Shown here one piece after another: positions 35,289 to 44,579 of a stretch of DNA of 64,000 nucleotides. A model generated the notes under the pieces. It was not told the origin of the DNA and did not search any database. It worked only from the letters and a program-made list of their open reading frames with translations. Both the position numbers and the translations under genes were made by a program. The DNA lies in the NCBI RefSeq assembly GCF_900090305.1, contig NZ_LT607751.1, positions 2,728,001-2,792,000 on the forward strand, written 5' to 3'. The DNA is from Micromonospora siamensis (lineage in GTDB: Bacteria > Actinomycetota > Actinomycetes > Mycobacteriales > Micromonosporaceae). Each line of letters opens with the position of its first letter. Within the stretch, counting starts at the first letter, position 1.

Positions 35289-36917
35289 TCAGCGGGTGCC
35301 GATCAGCTTCTGCAGCTCCCGACGGTCGAGGTCGCCCGCTCCAGCGGCCGGGGCAAGGCCCGGCCCGGTGGCGCGGGCGGCGGCACCGGCCGGGACCGGC
35401 TGCGGAACCGGGTCGCACCGCACGTCGGAGCGGCGGCCGTCGACCCGCTCCGGCAGCGCGCCGGTGGCCAGGTACGCGGCGATGGTGTCGTCGGTGCAGG
35501 CCACCCCGCTCAGCGAACCGGAGTGGGTGGTGCCGCCGACCCCCTCGACCAGCACGGCCTTGGGGAAGCGGCTGCGTACCTCCAGCGCGCCCGGGTACGG
35601 CGTGGCGGCGTCCAGCGTCTCGTTGATCAGCAGGATGCCACCGACCGTGCCGCCGTCGATCCGCACCGGCTTGCCGACCTCACGGGACCAGTACCGGCAC
35701 GGGGCGTTGAACCAGGCGTTGCCCCAGGTCTCGAAGGGCGCCTTGAGGAACGTCCGCCAGTTGTCGACGCGCCACTTGTTCCAGCTCTTCGGCCACTGCA
35801 CGTCGGTGCACTGCACCCCGAGGTAGACGGCGAAGCCGTTGTCCGCGCCGGGGCCCTGCGGGTTGCCGGCGTCGTACAGGTCCTTGAGGGTCTGCCAGTC
35901 GCCGTCGTGCACCCAGCCGGCGAAGGCCTGCGCGACCTCCTCCCAGCCGTAGACGTAGTAGCCGGCCTGGAGGAAGATGTCGGACCACTCGTCCGGGCCG
36001 ATCACCCCACCGGCGGGCCGCTTGAGCAGCTTGAGCTGCTCGGCGTAGAAACGCCGTTCCACCTTCGCGCCGGTGTCACCCAGGTGGTAGACCGCGTCGT
36101 TGCGGGCGATCCAGTCGAAGTACACCTTGATGTTGCGGTCGAAGGCGACGTCCTGGTTCAGGTTGGCCTCGTACCAGACGTCACGCGGGTCGACGTTGCC
36201 GTCCAGCACCATCCGGCGGACCCGCTGCGGGAACAGCGTCGCGTAGACCTGGCCCAGGTAGGTGCCGTACGAGAAGCCGTAGTAGTTGATCTGCTGACGG
36301 CCGAGCGCCTTGCGGATGACGTCCATGTCCTTGACGGTGTCGGTCGTCTTCAGGTGGTCCAGCAGTTCGCCGCCGGCCGCCGTGCACGCCTTCGCGTACC
36401 CCTCGGACCGCTTCAGCCAGGTCCGCTCCAGCGCGGGCGTGACCGGCACGTAGTACGGCCGGTCGTAGCCGAAGTAGCTGCCGTCGCAGCTCAGCGCCGG
36501 CTCGGAGGAGCCGACCCCGCGCGGGTCGAAACCGATCCAGTCGTACGCCTCGCCGGCGCCGTTCGGCACGTACTCGCCGAGCACCGAGAGGGTGAGGCCG
36601 GAGCCGCCGGGGCCACCCGGGTTGACCAGCATGACGCCCTGGTAGTCGGCGTCGGAGGTCTTGTGCGCGATCCGGGAGACCGCGAGCCTGATCTTCTTGC
36701 CGGTCGGGTGGTCGTAGTCCAGCGGCACCTCGACGAAGCCGCACTGGCCGCCCCGGCGGGCGAGGCCCGGGCTGGCGCACTCGCCCCACGCGATCGGCGC
36801 CGGGTCGAAGGAGACCTGGCCGGCGGTGGGCCGGGTCTGCGACGCCGCCTGCGTCGGCGCGCCCGTGCCACCGAGGATCAGCCCGGCGACCGCGGCGACC
36901 GCCACGATTCTCTTCAT
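35289..36917 (-). CDS. Secreted TAP-like alpha/beta-hydrolase peptidase
   Basis: Exported hydrolase of 542 residues. A signal peptide ends near residue 24 (APTQAAS). The alpha/beta-hydrolase fold has the oxyanion HG-like NPGGPGGSG, nucleophile S216 in GFSYG, and a C-terminal TAP-like domain with GGTTHSG carrying the catalytic histidine near 490. This matches the Streptomyces tripeptidyl aminopeptidase family (SlpD/E-like), which removes peptides from secreted proteins. AAAGGGAC precedes the ATG at 36917; sequence upstream in the same frame is not coding. Confidence 0.88.
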   Translation of the reverse strand: MKRIVAVAAVAGLILGGTGAPTQAASQTRPTAGQVSFDPAPIAWGECASPGLARRGGQCGFVEVPLDYDHPTGKKIRLAVSRIAHKTSDADYQGVMLVNPGGPGGSGLTLSVLGEYVPNGAGEAYDWIGFDPRGVGSSEPALSCDGSYFGYDRPYYVPVTPALERTWLKRSEGYAKACTAAGGELLDHLKTTDTVKDMDVIRKALGRQQINYYGFSYGTYLGQVYATLFPQRVRRMVLDGNVDPRDVWYEANLNQDVAFDRNIKVYFDWIARNDAVYHLGDTGAKVERRFYAEQLKLLKRPAGGVIGPDEWSDIFLQAGYYVYGWEEVAQAFAGWVHDGDWQTLKDLYDAGNPQGPGADNGFAVYLGVQCTDVQWPKSWNKWRVDNWRTFLKAPFETWGNAWFNAPCRYWSREVGKPVRIDGGTVGGILLINETLDAATPYPGALEVRSRFPKAVLVEGVGGTTHSGSLSGVACTDDTIAAYLATGALPERVDGRRSDVRCDPVPQPVPAGAAARATGPGLAPAAGAGDLDRRELQKLIGTR

Positions 36918-37155
36918 ACCGTCCCTTTCGGTCTGTCGCACCGCGGCGTTGCGGAGCCACGGCGCCGCAGCCGAGTCTGCTCCCCGCGGCTGCCGGAGGG
37001 AAGAGGTGGACGACCGCCGATCCGTGCGGTGCCGGTGGCCCGCGGTGTCCGGGGCCTGTGGCGGAACGAGTCCCGACTGGTAGCGTGCCGGGTCGGTTCG
37101 ATGTAGACACAGTGCGACCAACCGGTCGCCGGTCAGGGTGCGGGAGAGAAGCCAG

Positions 37156-37758
37156 ATGGTGCAGTGGCAGGGCGAGATCCGGCGGGCGTCGCCGGACGAC
37201 GCGAAGGCAGTCGGCGCGCTCCTCGGGGAGGCCTTCATGGCCGACCCGGTCAGCGGCTGGATCTTCCCGGACGAGCAGCACCGGGCCCGGGTGCACGCCG
37301 CGTTCTTCGGGGAGTTCGTCCAGCTGGCGCTGGACGGCGGCGAGGTCTGGCTGGCCGGTGACGGCGCGGGCGCCACCCTGTGGCTGCCGGTCGACGGCAC
37401 CGACCACGGTGACGACGGCAGCGACCTCTACCGGTCGCTGGAGGCGGGGGTCGGGGCCGAGGCGATGAAGCGCTTCGCGGTCCTCGACGAGCTGATGACG
37501 GCCAACCACCCGGCCGAGCCGCACTGGTACCTGCCGTTCATCGGCGTCCACCCGGACCACCACGGCCAGGGCGTCGGCAGCGCCCTGCTCCAGCACCAGC
37601 TGACCCGGCTGGACGCCGAGGGGCACGCCGGATACCTGGAGGCCAGCTGCCCGCGCAACGCCGCCCTCTACGAGCGGCTCGGCTTCCGACGTACCCCGGT
37701 GACGCTGGAGCTGCCGGGCGGCCCCAGCCTCTACCCGATGTGGCGCGACCCGGCCTGA
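37156..37758 (+). CDS. GNAT-family N-acetyltransferase
   Basis: Acetyltransferase of 200 residues. The acetyl-CoA-binding motif A is HPDHHGQGVGSALLQ near residues 133-147, followed by YLEASCPRNAALYERLGF, the motif B helix. N-terminal part begins IRRASPDDAKAVGALLGEAF, a common GNAT opening. Substrate is unknown. ATG 37156 is preferred over a GTG at 37138 because GGGAGAGAAG sits four bases upstream of it. A strong hairpin follows the stop. Confidence 0.87.
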   Translation: MVQWQGEIRRASPDDAKAVGALLGEAFMADPVSGWIFPDEQHRARVHAAFFGEFVQLALDGGEVWLAGDGAGATLWLPVDGTDHGDDGSDLYRSLEAGVGAEAMKRFAVLDELMTANHPAEPHWYLPFIGVHPDHHGQGVGSALLQHQLTRLDAEGHAGYLEASCPRNAALYERLGFRRTPVTLELPGGPSLYPMWRDPA

Positions 37759-37768
37759 CGGCCGTGTC

Positions 37769-37797
37769 GGCCGCCCACCCCGCCGGGGTGGGCGGCC
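37769..37797. terminator. Hairpin terminator
   Basis: GGCCGCCCACCCC and GGGGTGGGCGGCC make a 13-base-pair perfect stem with a three-base loop, 11 bases after the acetyltransferase stop. Confidence 0.85.
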
Positions 37798-37860
37798 ACA
37801 TCGACCGGTGTGAACCGGGCCACAGCGTCCCGCATACCGGCACCGGGCCGGCTGCGCGGG

Positions 37861-38514
37861 TCAGCGGCGGACGGCCACCGTGGCCGCGTCGAGGGCGGTG
37901 ACGACCGCCGCGACCAGCCCGTCCAGCGGCGGCGGAAGGAACTTGCGGCAGTCCCGCATCTTGGCGGTGACCTGCTCGTCGAAGGCCACCTGACCGACCC
38001 CGACGGCCCCGGTGAGCGAGGCCAGCAGCAGGGTCTCCACGTCGAGCTGGCTCTGCTCGTGGCGCATCAGCAGCGCGGTCAGCCGGACCCGGGGGGCGGC
38101 CGCCTGGTTCGGGTCCACCGCGGGCCACCGCACGGTGCGGCGCAGGCCCCGGCTCTGCTCCCGGCGGACCACCCCGTTGTTCACCAGGCGGGTGCCGACC
38201 CGCTCGCGGATCTGCTGGTGTTCTCGCAGGTAACGGATCCACAGCCGGGTCGGGTGGGCGCCCTCCCGGCCGAGGATCTCGGTGACGATCAGGTCGGTGA
38301 GCGGCTCCTGCCAGAGCCGTCGGTCGATCGCCACCACGTTGCCGTTGTCGATGGTGATCCGGCGTTCGAAGATCAGCTCCGCCATCGCCGCGCCGGCCAA
38401 CGCGAACTCCAGGCGATCGGTGGCGCCGTGGGGTTTGCCGGAGAACTCATCGTGCCCGATCAGGAACAGCGCATCGGCGAGTCGATACGCGGAGTGTGCA
38501 CTGTGGTTGGTCAT
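37861..38514 (-). CDS. GPP34 (Golgi phosphoprotein 3)-like protein
   Basis: Protein of 217 residues in the bacterial branch of the GPP34 family, common in actinomycetes. Characteristic stretches are RLADALFLIGHDEFSGKPHG at the N-terminus, the RLEFALAGAAMAELIFERRI region and ERVGTRLVNNGVVRREQ. Eukaryotic GOLPH3 binds phosphatidylinositol 4-phosphate on Golgi membranes; bacterial homologues may bind lipids but their role is unknown. ATG 38514 has GAGGA five bases upstream. It is divergent from an amino acid permease. Confidence 0.85.
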   Translation of the reverse strand: MTNHSAHSAYRLADALFLIGHDEFSGKPHGATDRLEFALAGAAMAELIFERRITIDNGNVVAIDRRLWQEPLTDLIVTEILGREGAHPTRLWIRYLREHQQIRERVGTRLVNNGVVRREQSRGLRRTVRWPAVDPNQAAAPRVRLTALLMRHEQSQLDVETLLLASLTGAVGVGQVAFDEQVTAKMRDCRKFLPPPLDGLVAAVVTALDAATVAVRR

Positions 38515-38628
38515 GGGCATCCTCAGCCAGGCCGCTACGAGCGTCGACACGGCACGGTACGGCATGCACACGCGCTGTTCAATTCGGGCGATCATGTGAA
38601 CACCGGTGCAATGATCTCCGAAGTGGAC

Positions 38629-38657
38629 TTGTGACGATCCGTGATCACCAATACCCT
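38629..38657 (+). promoter_or_regulatory. Promoter of the amino acid permease gene
   Basis: TTGTGA (38629-38634) and TACCCT (38652-38657) are separated by 17 bases, in a relatively AT-rich stretch about 50 bases upstream of the permease start. Confidence 0.6.
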
Positions 38658-38708
38658 GCCACAGGATCTCTGATCGCCCCTCAAGTCTCACCCCCCTCAG
38701 GAGAAACC

Positions 38709-40223
38709 TTGTCCTCCGATCCGTTCTTCGACAGCGGCCTGCGCCGCGGTCGGCTCGGCACCGCGCACCTCGTCTTCTTCACCGTCGCCGCGTCGGCTCC
38801 GCTGACCGTTCTCGGCGGCGGCGTCACCACCATGTACGCGGTCAGCGGCAACGTCGGCGCCGCGCTGAGCTTCATCCTGCTCGCCGCGGTGCTGGCGATC
38901 TTCGCGGTCGGCTACGCCGCGATGAGCCGGCACGTGGCCAACGCGGGCGCGTTCTACGCGTACATCGCCAACGGCCTGGGCCGGGCCGGCGGCGTGGCCG
39001 GCTCGGCGGTCGCCCTGGCCGCGTACAACGCGATCCAGATCGGCCTCTACGGCCTGTTCGGCGCGATCCTCCAGGAGTTCATGGACACCAAGTTCGGCAT
39101 CGACCTGAAGTGGTGGATCTGGGCCCTGCTGGCCTGGGTCGTCGTCGGCCTGCTGGGCATCCTGCGGATCGACCTGAACGCGACCGTGCTGGCCGTCCTG
39201 CTGGGCCTCGAGTGCGTCATCGTGCTCATCTTCGACCTGGTCGCCCTGGGCAACCCGGCCGGCGGCTCGATCACCTTCGACGGTCTCGCGCCGGGCAACC
39301 TGTTCACCGCGGGCTTCGGCGCCGTCCTGGCGTTCGCCATCGCCTCCTTCACCGGCTTCGAGAGCGGCGCCATCTACAGCGAGGAGGTCAAGGACCCCCG
39401 TCGTACGGTGGCCCGGGCCACCTACATCGCGGTCGCCTTCACCGGCCTGTTCTACGCCTTCTCGGCGTGGGCGCTGACCGTGCTCACCGGCCCGGAGAAC
39501 GCCGCCGCGGCCTCCGGTGAGGCGGGCGCGGGCGTGGTGTTCGGCGCGCTGGACCAGTACACCGGCACTGTGATCGCGGACATCGCCAACGTGCTGTTCA
39601 TCACCTCGGTGCTCGCCGCGCTGCTGTCGTTCCACAACGGTGTGGCCCGCTACCTCTACGCCCTGGGTCGCGAGAACGTGCTGCCCCGCTTCCTGGGCGC
39701 CACCTCCAACCGCAGCGGCGCGCCGATCGCCGGCTCGCTGGTGCAGACCGCGCTCGCGCTCGTGGTCTTCATGGCCTTCGTGATCACCGACCGCGACCCG
39801 GTGGTGGACCTGTTCACCTGGCTCTCCGGCGCCGCCGCGGTCGGCGTGGTGCTGCTGATGACGCTGACCTCGGCCTCCGTGGTCGGCTTCTTCCGGGGCC
39901 GGCCGGGCCCGGAGACGGCGTGGCAGCGGGTGATCGCCCCGACGCTGGGCACCATCCTGCTGGCCGCCGTGCTCGGGGTGCTGCTGGTGAACTTCGACTC
40001 CCTGCTGGTGCCGGGCAGCCCGGCGTACCTGAAGTGGCTGCTGCCGGCGATCCCGGTCGCCGCCCTGGTGATCGGCCTGATCTGGGGCGTGGCCCTCAAG
40101 TCCGTTCGGCCCGAGGCGTACGCCCGGATCGGCCGGGTCACCGAGGAGGGCCTGCACGAGCCCGGCCTGCACCCGGTGCCGGACGCCGAGCGTGAGGCGT
40201 GGGCCACCGGCCACCGCCGCTGA
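38709..40223 (+). CDS. APC-family amino acid permease
   Basis: Integral membrane permease of 504 residues with about 12 helices. The first-helix APC motif appears as APLTVLGGGVTTMYAVSGN, and the helix 6-8 region contains GFESGAIYSEEVKDPRRTVARATYIAV, a strong family signature. The substrate is unknown but probably an amino acid or amine. The start is TTG at 38709 because CAGGAGAAACC precedes it; the frame upstream does not look coding. Downstream is a perfect terminator hairpin. Confidence 0.9.
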   Translation: MSSDPFFDSGLRRGRLGTAHLVFFTVAASAPLTVLGGGVTTMYAVSGNVGAALSFILLAAVLAIFAVGYAAMSRHVANAGAFYAYIANGLGRAGGVAGSAVALAAYNAIQIGLYGLFGAILQEFMDTKFGIDLKWWIWALLAWVVVGLLGILRIDLNATVLAVLLGLECVIVLIFDLVALGNPAGGSITFDGLAPGNLFTAGFGAVLAFAIASFTGFESGAIYSEEVKDPRRTVARATYIAVAFTGLFYAFSAWALTVLTGPENAAAASGEAGAGVVFGALDQYTGTVIADIANVLFITSVLAALLSFHNGVARYLYALGRENVLPRFLGATSNRSGAPIAGSLVQTALALVVFMAFVITDRDPVVDLFTWLSGAAAVGVVLLMTLTSASVVGFFRGRPGPETAWQRVIAPTLGTILLAAVLGVLLVNFDSLLVPGSPAYLKWLLPAIPVAALVIGLIWGVALKSVRPEAYARIGRVTEEGLHEPGLHPVPDAEREAWATGHRR

Positions 40224-40238
40224 CCCACCTGGGACGAC

Positions 40239-40271
40239 AACGGCCCGACCGCCTCGCGCGGTCGGGCCGTT
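40239..40271. terminator. Bidirectional hairpin terminator
   Basis: ACGGCCCGACCGC and GCGGTCGGGCCGT form a 13-base-pair perfect stem with a five-base loop, flanked by A and T so that it can end transcripts from both convergent genes. Confidence 0.9.
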
Positions 40272-40289
40272 CGTCGTTTCCGGGGTCGG

Positions 40290-41084
40290 TCAGCCGGTGA
40301 CGGCGGTCAGCGCGGGCAGGTAGCCCGAGGAGTAACCGGCGGCCTTCGGGTGGTACGACTCGACGATCGGGAAGGTGGTGCCGTTGATCCACGGGGTGGC
40401 GGCGCAGACGCCGTGCCCGGCGAACCGGCCGCGGACGTCGGCGTAGGTGAACCCGGCCGCCGCGGCCCGCGCGGAGATGACGGTCGCGATGGTGTCCGAC
40501 CCGCCGTTGAGCAGGCCGCGCTTGTACTCGTTGATGCTGCCGAAGCCGCACCAGCCCAGCTCGAACAGGCGCGGGTAGCCGAGCACCACCACCCGGGCGT
40601 ACGGGGCCCGGCTGCGGATCGCCTGGTAGGTCTCGTCGAGCCGGCCGGGCAGGGTCCCGGTGATGTAGGACTTGGCGTTGTTGACCGCGGACAGGCAGCC
40701 GCTGTCGGTGCCGAGCCGGCAGGTGGTCACCACGTCGGCGAAGCCGGCGTCGTTGCCGCCGATGCTGATGGTGACCAGGTCGGTGCCGGAGTTCAGCGCG
40801 CCGAGCTGGTTGCCGAGCACCTCGCGGGTGGTGGCGCCGGAGCAGGCGACGAACTGGAACGTCGACACGGCGTGGCTGTTGACCCAGAGCCGCGGGTACG
40901 CCTGCGGGCTGCGCAGGCAGGAGCCGCTGGTGCCGTCGTAGTTGTTGGTGCCGACGCCGGAGGAGTACGAGTCGCCGAGGGCGGCGTAGTCGGTGCCGGC
41001 CGCGGCGGCCGGTGTCGCCAGACCGAGGGTGAGCAGCAGGCCGGCGACGAGTGCGCCGACGGTGGGGGTGATGCGGATGCGCAT
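40290..41084 (-). CDS. Secreted SGNH/GDSL esterase (lipase) 1
   Basis: Exported hydrolase of 264 residues. Signal peptide residues 1-29 end in AAAA. Block I has the nucleophile S39 in GDSYSSGVG; SIGGNDAGF is block III; YHPKAAGY near the C-terminus holds the catalytic histidine (block V). Six cysteines fit the three disulfides of the Streptomyces scabies esterase / SCO7513 phospholipase group. GGAGG is eight bases before the ATG at 41084; a longer frame from 41114 is not needed. Confidence 0.9.
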   Translation of the reverse strand: MRIRITPTVGALVAGLLLTLGLATPAAAAGTDYAALGDSYSSGVGTNNYDGTSGSCLRSPQAYPRLWVNSHAVSTFQFVACSGATTREVLGNQLGALNSGTDLVTISIGGNDAGFADVVTTCRLGTDSGCLSAVNNAKSYITGTLPGRLDETYQAIRSRAPYARVVVLGYPRLFELGWCGFGSINEYKRGLLNGGSDTIATVISARAAAAGFTYADVRGRFAGHGVCAATPWINGTTFPIVESYHPKAAGYSSGYLPALTAVTG

Positions 41085-41475
41085 CGGTGGGCCTCCAGGG
41101 GGATGGGGGCCCACTTCGTAACATGTCGTCTACCCGCTGGTAACATTCCCGGTGCTCGATCTGACACCTGGTGTGAATGTCGTCGCTCAGGCTTGCGATC
41201 CGGGCGTGTATCGAAGATCATGGATGCGTTTGTGTCGACGGCGCCGAGGGTTCGGAGCGCCGGACGTGCCGAAGCCGCCGACCCGGGCGTTCAGGTCGAC
41301 GGCGAGTGTCGTCGAGGGTGTGCGGCGGACAGTGTGCTCCGCGCCGGACCGGCGGCGTCCTCCTCGGGGAACCGGTCAGGCGTACCCCTGGGTGGCGGGG
41401 GTCAGGGCGTCGTCCACCTGCGGGCGGGCCGGGTCCGGGGCGACTGCCCCTGAACCGGCCCGCCGAATCGTGCGC
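41085..41475 (-). other. 391-base intergenic region upstream of the SGNH esterase
   Basis: No convincing gene on either strand. Near the esterase start two GTAACAT direct repeats (41118-41124 and 41140-41146) are 22 bases apart, two helical turns, and may be activator or repressor sites. The rest, from about 41250, is ordinary GC-rich sequence with shadow frames only. The region separates the esterase from the hypothetical gene that ends at 41476. Confidence 0.4.
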
Positions 41476-41853
41476 TCAGTCCCGGCTGATCCCCTCCGGG
41501 TGCATCCCGGTCGCCTCCTCCAGCGCGTTGTCCGGCAGGTCCCCGCCGGCCGCGTCGTCGGGGAAGGACCGGCGGGCGGGCGCCGGGTCGGGCGGCGCCC
41601 CCGGACCGGCCTCCACGGGCCGGCCCGGTTCGACCGACCCGAAGCCGTGCCGGCCGGCCGGACCGGTCGGGGCCGCCGGCTCCCCGGCGCGGCGCTCGCC
41701 GCGCCGCCCCGGCGGTACGGCGGCCTCCTCGCTGCCCTCGCCCATCGGGTCGTCCTCACCCGCGCCCCAGGGCGGTCCGGCGTCGAAGCCGTCCGTGGTG
41801 CCCCACGGGCCGACGGACTCCGGTCCGCCGTGCGCTGCGTCGTTCGCCGTCAT
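41476..41853 (-). CDS. Low-complexity acidic hypothetical protein
   Basis: Protein of 125 residues, rich in Gly, Pro, Asp and Glu, without hydrophobic segments; probably disordered. The C-terminus DDAAGGDLPDNALEEATGMHPEGIS looks like a conserved short domain, the part most likely to be recognisable in relatives. GAGGTG precedes the ATG at 41853. An earlier GTG at 41859 is possible. No known function; it lies 50 bases from the next gene, in the same direction. Confidence 0.6.
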   Translation of the reverse strand: MTANDAAHGGPESVGPWGTTDGFDAGPPWGAGEDDPMGEGSEEAAVPPGRRGERRAGEPAAPTGPAGRHGFGSVEPGRPVEAGPGAPPDPAPARRSFPDDAAGGDLPDNALEEATGMHPEGISRD

Positions 41854-41903
41854 CGTCACCTCACTGGTCGTCTCCGCGCCCGTCGGCGATCAGGTGCCAC
41901 GCC

Positions 41904-42530
41904 TCAGTGCGACATCGCCATCCGGCGCTTGACCGCGGCCATCGCGGCGACCTTGCCGGCCGTCTTCGGGGCGCTCAGCATCCCGCCGGCCCGACCCAGC
42001 ACGCCCCGCAGGACCTGGCCCGGCTTCTGCTGCTCGCTCATGTACGCGGTCACCACGACCAACGCGCCGGTCAGCGCGGGGATCGTCCACTGCAGCAACT
42101 TCATCTGCCGCTGCTGCGCCGCCACGTCCGACGGCGTCTGGTAGTTGGGCTCGGTGGTCCCCTCGACGGACGGGTTGCCCGCCTTCTCCAACTTCATCCC
42201 GAGCAGCCTGCTGTAGCCGGTGACGGCCAGCGCGCCGACGGTCAGCGCCGTCTTCACCGCGCTCATCTTGGCCACCCCGCGCTGGGTCATCACCCGCGGG
42301 CTCTCGGTGGCCAGCTCGCCGACCGCGCCGGCCAGATGGGCGCCGATCGCCGCCGCGTTCACCGGTGTCCACCGGGACCAGCCCGCCGAGGCGACCGGAA
42401 GTCGCTGGGTCGAGTCGCTGATCTGTGCCGCCGCCCCGTTGACGCCCAGCGCCCCCATCAGCGAGCCACCGAACCAGGCCGCCAGGCCCAGATCGTGCAT
42501 GGAGCGCAAAGCGGTGTGCCGTTCGGACAT
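41904..42530 (-). CDS. Hypothetical membrane protein
   Basis: Protein of 208 residues with two or three hydrophobic stretches: LGLAAWFGGSLMGALGVNGAA (14-34), TVGALAVTGYSRLLG (about 96-110) and IPALTGALVVVTAYM (about 149-163), and a basic C-terminal end. GGGGGAACAG precedes the ATG. Homologues, which I recall from other Micromonosporaceae, lack an assigned function. The gene after it in the same direction is the low-complexity acidic protein. Confidence 0.65.
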   Translation of the reverse strand: MSERHTALRSMHDLGLAAWFGGSLMGALGVNGAAAQISDSTQRLPVASAGWSRWTPVNAAAIGAHLAGAVGELATESPRVMTQRGVAKMSAVKTALTVGALAVTGYSRLLGMKLEKAGNPSVEGTTEPNYQTPSDVAAQQRQMKLLQWTIPALTGALVVVTAYMSEQQKPGQVLRGVLGRAGGMLSAPKTAGKVAAMAAVKRRMAMSH

Positions 42531-42771
42531 CTGTTCCCCCTCAACCGTGTTCGGGCGCAGCGGCATACCCACCGATCGCGGTGCTACTCGCCTCGGCCCG
42601 GACGGCTCCCGGCTGCGGCGTCCGTCCTGATCCGGCGGGGGTGCGGCAGGACTTCTCCTTCGGCCGGCGGGTAGGCGGGGGAGGGGACGAACGCGCCACA
42701 CCCGGCGTACCCGGGGGGTTCGCCGGTGGCCCGGCGGGGCATCATCGGCGGCGATGATCGACAGGAGCGGC

Positions 42772-44556
42772 ATGGGCGGGGCGGTGGACGGGCCGGACGG
42801 CACGTCCGTGGTCGACCATGCCCGGCTGTTCCGGTCGACCCCCACGCCGTACCTGGTGCTCACCCCCGACCTGACCATCGTCGAGGTGAACGACGCGTAC
42901 CTTCGGGCGACCGGACGCACCCGCGCGGAGCTGCTCGGCCGGTACCTCTTCGACGTGTTCCCCGGCAACCCGGACAGCTCCGACCCGACCGGGGTGCCGA
43001 ACCTGCGGGCCTCCCTGATCCGGGCCCGGGACAGCGGCCGGGCCGACACGATGGCGTTGCAGCGCTACGACATCCCCGACGGCGCCGGTGGTTTCCTCAC
43101 CCGGTACTGGAGCCCGATGAACGTGCCGGTACGCGACGACGCGGGGCGCACTCTGCTGCTCGTGCACCGGGTGGAGGACGCGACCGACTTCGTCCGGGAG
43201 CGGGAACGCAGCCGCGCCCACCGGGCCCGGGGCGAGGACTTCCGCCGGCGGATGGAAGAGGCCGAGCTCGACCTGTACGCCCGGGCCCGGGAGCTGCGCG
43301 CGGCGCTGGAGTCGGAGGGCCGTGCCACCCGGCAGCTGACCACGCTGGTGGAGCTGGCGGGCCAGCTCGCCGGCTGCGAGACCGTGGCCGGGCTGGCCGA
43401 GGTGGTGATCGACCACGGACTGGCCGCGCTGGGCGCCGACGGGGGAGCGGTGGCCGTCCGGGACCAGGACCGGCTCCGGCTGACGCTGACCGACAGCCTG
43501 GGCGGACACACCCGGGAGCGGTACGCCGACCTTCCGCTGGACGGGCCGCTGCCGGCCTGTGTAGCGGCCCAGCGCGACGAGGTCGTCCTGCTGCCCGACC
43601 GCGCCACGGCCCTGGCCTGGTCCGACGAGATGGCCGACGTGCTCTCCGACACCGGGCTGCGGCGGTGGGTCGCGCTACCGCTGCGGGTCGGTGACCGACG
43701 GCTCGGCTCGCTGACCGTGGGCTGGCGCGACGACGCGCCGTTCCGGACCCGGGAGGTGGAGCTGCTGGGCGCGTTCGCGGCGCAGTGCGCGCAGACCCTG
43801 GACCGGATCCGGGTCCACCAGGCCCAGCGGCGCACCTCCGAGACCCTGCAACGAAGCCTGCTCACCGAGCCGCCGCCGATGGCGGGCCTGGCCGTGGCGG
43901 TCCGCTACCACCCGGCCGCCGAGCATGAACAGGTCGGCGGGGACTGGTACGACGCCTTCCCGGCCTCGGACGGGGCCGCCACCCTGGTGATCGGTGACGT
44001 GACCGGGCACGACCAGCGGGCGCTGGCCGCGATGGCGCAGATCCGCAACACGCTGCGCGGTGTCGCGTACCTGATGGCGGCGCCGCCCGCCGCGATCCTG
44101 GCCGCGCTGGAACGGGTGCAGACCGGTCTGAAGGTCGATGCGCTCGCCTCGACGGTGCTGGCCCATCTCTGGGCGCCCGGCCAGGCCGGCGGCGACCCGG
44201 AGCGGGCCCGGCTGGTCTGGTGCAACGCCGGCCACCCACCGCCGTTGCTGATCGGCCCGGACGGTGCCGCCCGGCTGCTGAGCCGGCCGGTGGACCCGAT
44301 GGTGGGGCTGGGGATCGGCCGCTCGCGCCGCGACCACCACCTGCTGCTCGACCCGGGCAGCACGCTGGTGCTCTACACCGACGGGCTGGTGGAGCGCCGG
44401 CACGAGGTGCTGGACGAAGGGCTGGAGCGCCTGCGTGCGGCCGCCGCCCGCCTGCACCACCTGCCGGTGGAGGAGTTCTGCGACGCCCTGCTGGCCGAAC
44501 TGGCCGACGCGCCGAGCGACGACATCGCCCTGCTGGCGGTCCGGGTCACCGGCTGA
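42772..44556 (+). CDS. PAS-GAF-SpoIIE (PPM-type) phosphatase
   Basis: Regulatory protein of 594 residues. A PAS domain is at about 20-140 (TPYLVLTPDLTIVEVNDAYL), a short coiled linker follows, a GAF domain is at about 200-350, and the SpoIIE/PP2C catalytic domain covers about 370-594 with EQVGGDWYDAF, LVIGDVTGHDQRALAAMAQ, LVWCNAGHPPPLL, LVLYTDGLVERR and DDIALLAVR, each with the expected metal-binding aspartates. Such enzymes dephosphorylate STAS antagonists in anti-sigma pathways. GGAG lies before 42772; ATG 42754 is an alternative. Its substrate could be a STAS protein elsewhere. Confidence 0.9.
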   Translation: MGGAVDGPDGTSVVDHARLFRSTPTPYLVLTPDLTIVEVNDAYLRATGRTRAELLGRYLFDVFPGNPDSSDPTGVPNLRASLIRARDSGRADTMALQRYDIPDGAGGFLTRYWSPMNVPVRDDAGRTLLLVHRVEDATDFVRERERSRAHRARGEDFRRRMEEAELDLYARARELRAALESEGRATRQLTTLVELAGQLAGCETVAGLAEVVIDHGLAALGADGGAVAVRDQDRLRLTLTDSLGGHTRERYADLPLDGPLPACVAAQRDEVVLLPDRATALAWSDEMADVLSDTGLRRWVALPLRVGDRRLGSLTVGWRDDAPFRTREVELLGAFAAQCAQTLDRIRVHQAQRRTSETLQRSLLTEPPPMAGLAVAVRYHPAAEHEQVGGDWYDAFPASDGAATLVIGDVTGHDQRALAAMAQIRNTLRGVAYLMAAPPAAILAALERVQTGLKVDALASTVLAHLWAPGQAGGDPERARLVWCNAGHPPPLLIGPDGAARLLSRPVDPMVGLGIGRSRRDHHLLLDPGSTLVLYTDGLVERRHEVLDEGLERLRAAAARLHHLPVEEFCDALLAELADAPSDDIALLAVRVTG

Positions 44557-44579
44557 CCGCCGGCCTGCCCCGCCAGCCG

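Noticed and set aside
35238..37106. Plus-strand frame of 622 codons
   Set aside because: Antisense shadow of the TAP-like peptidase.
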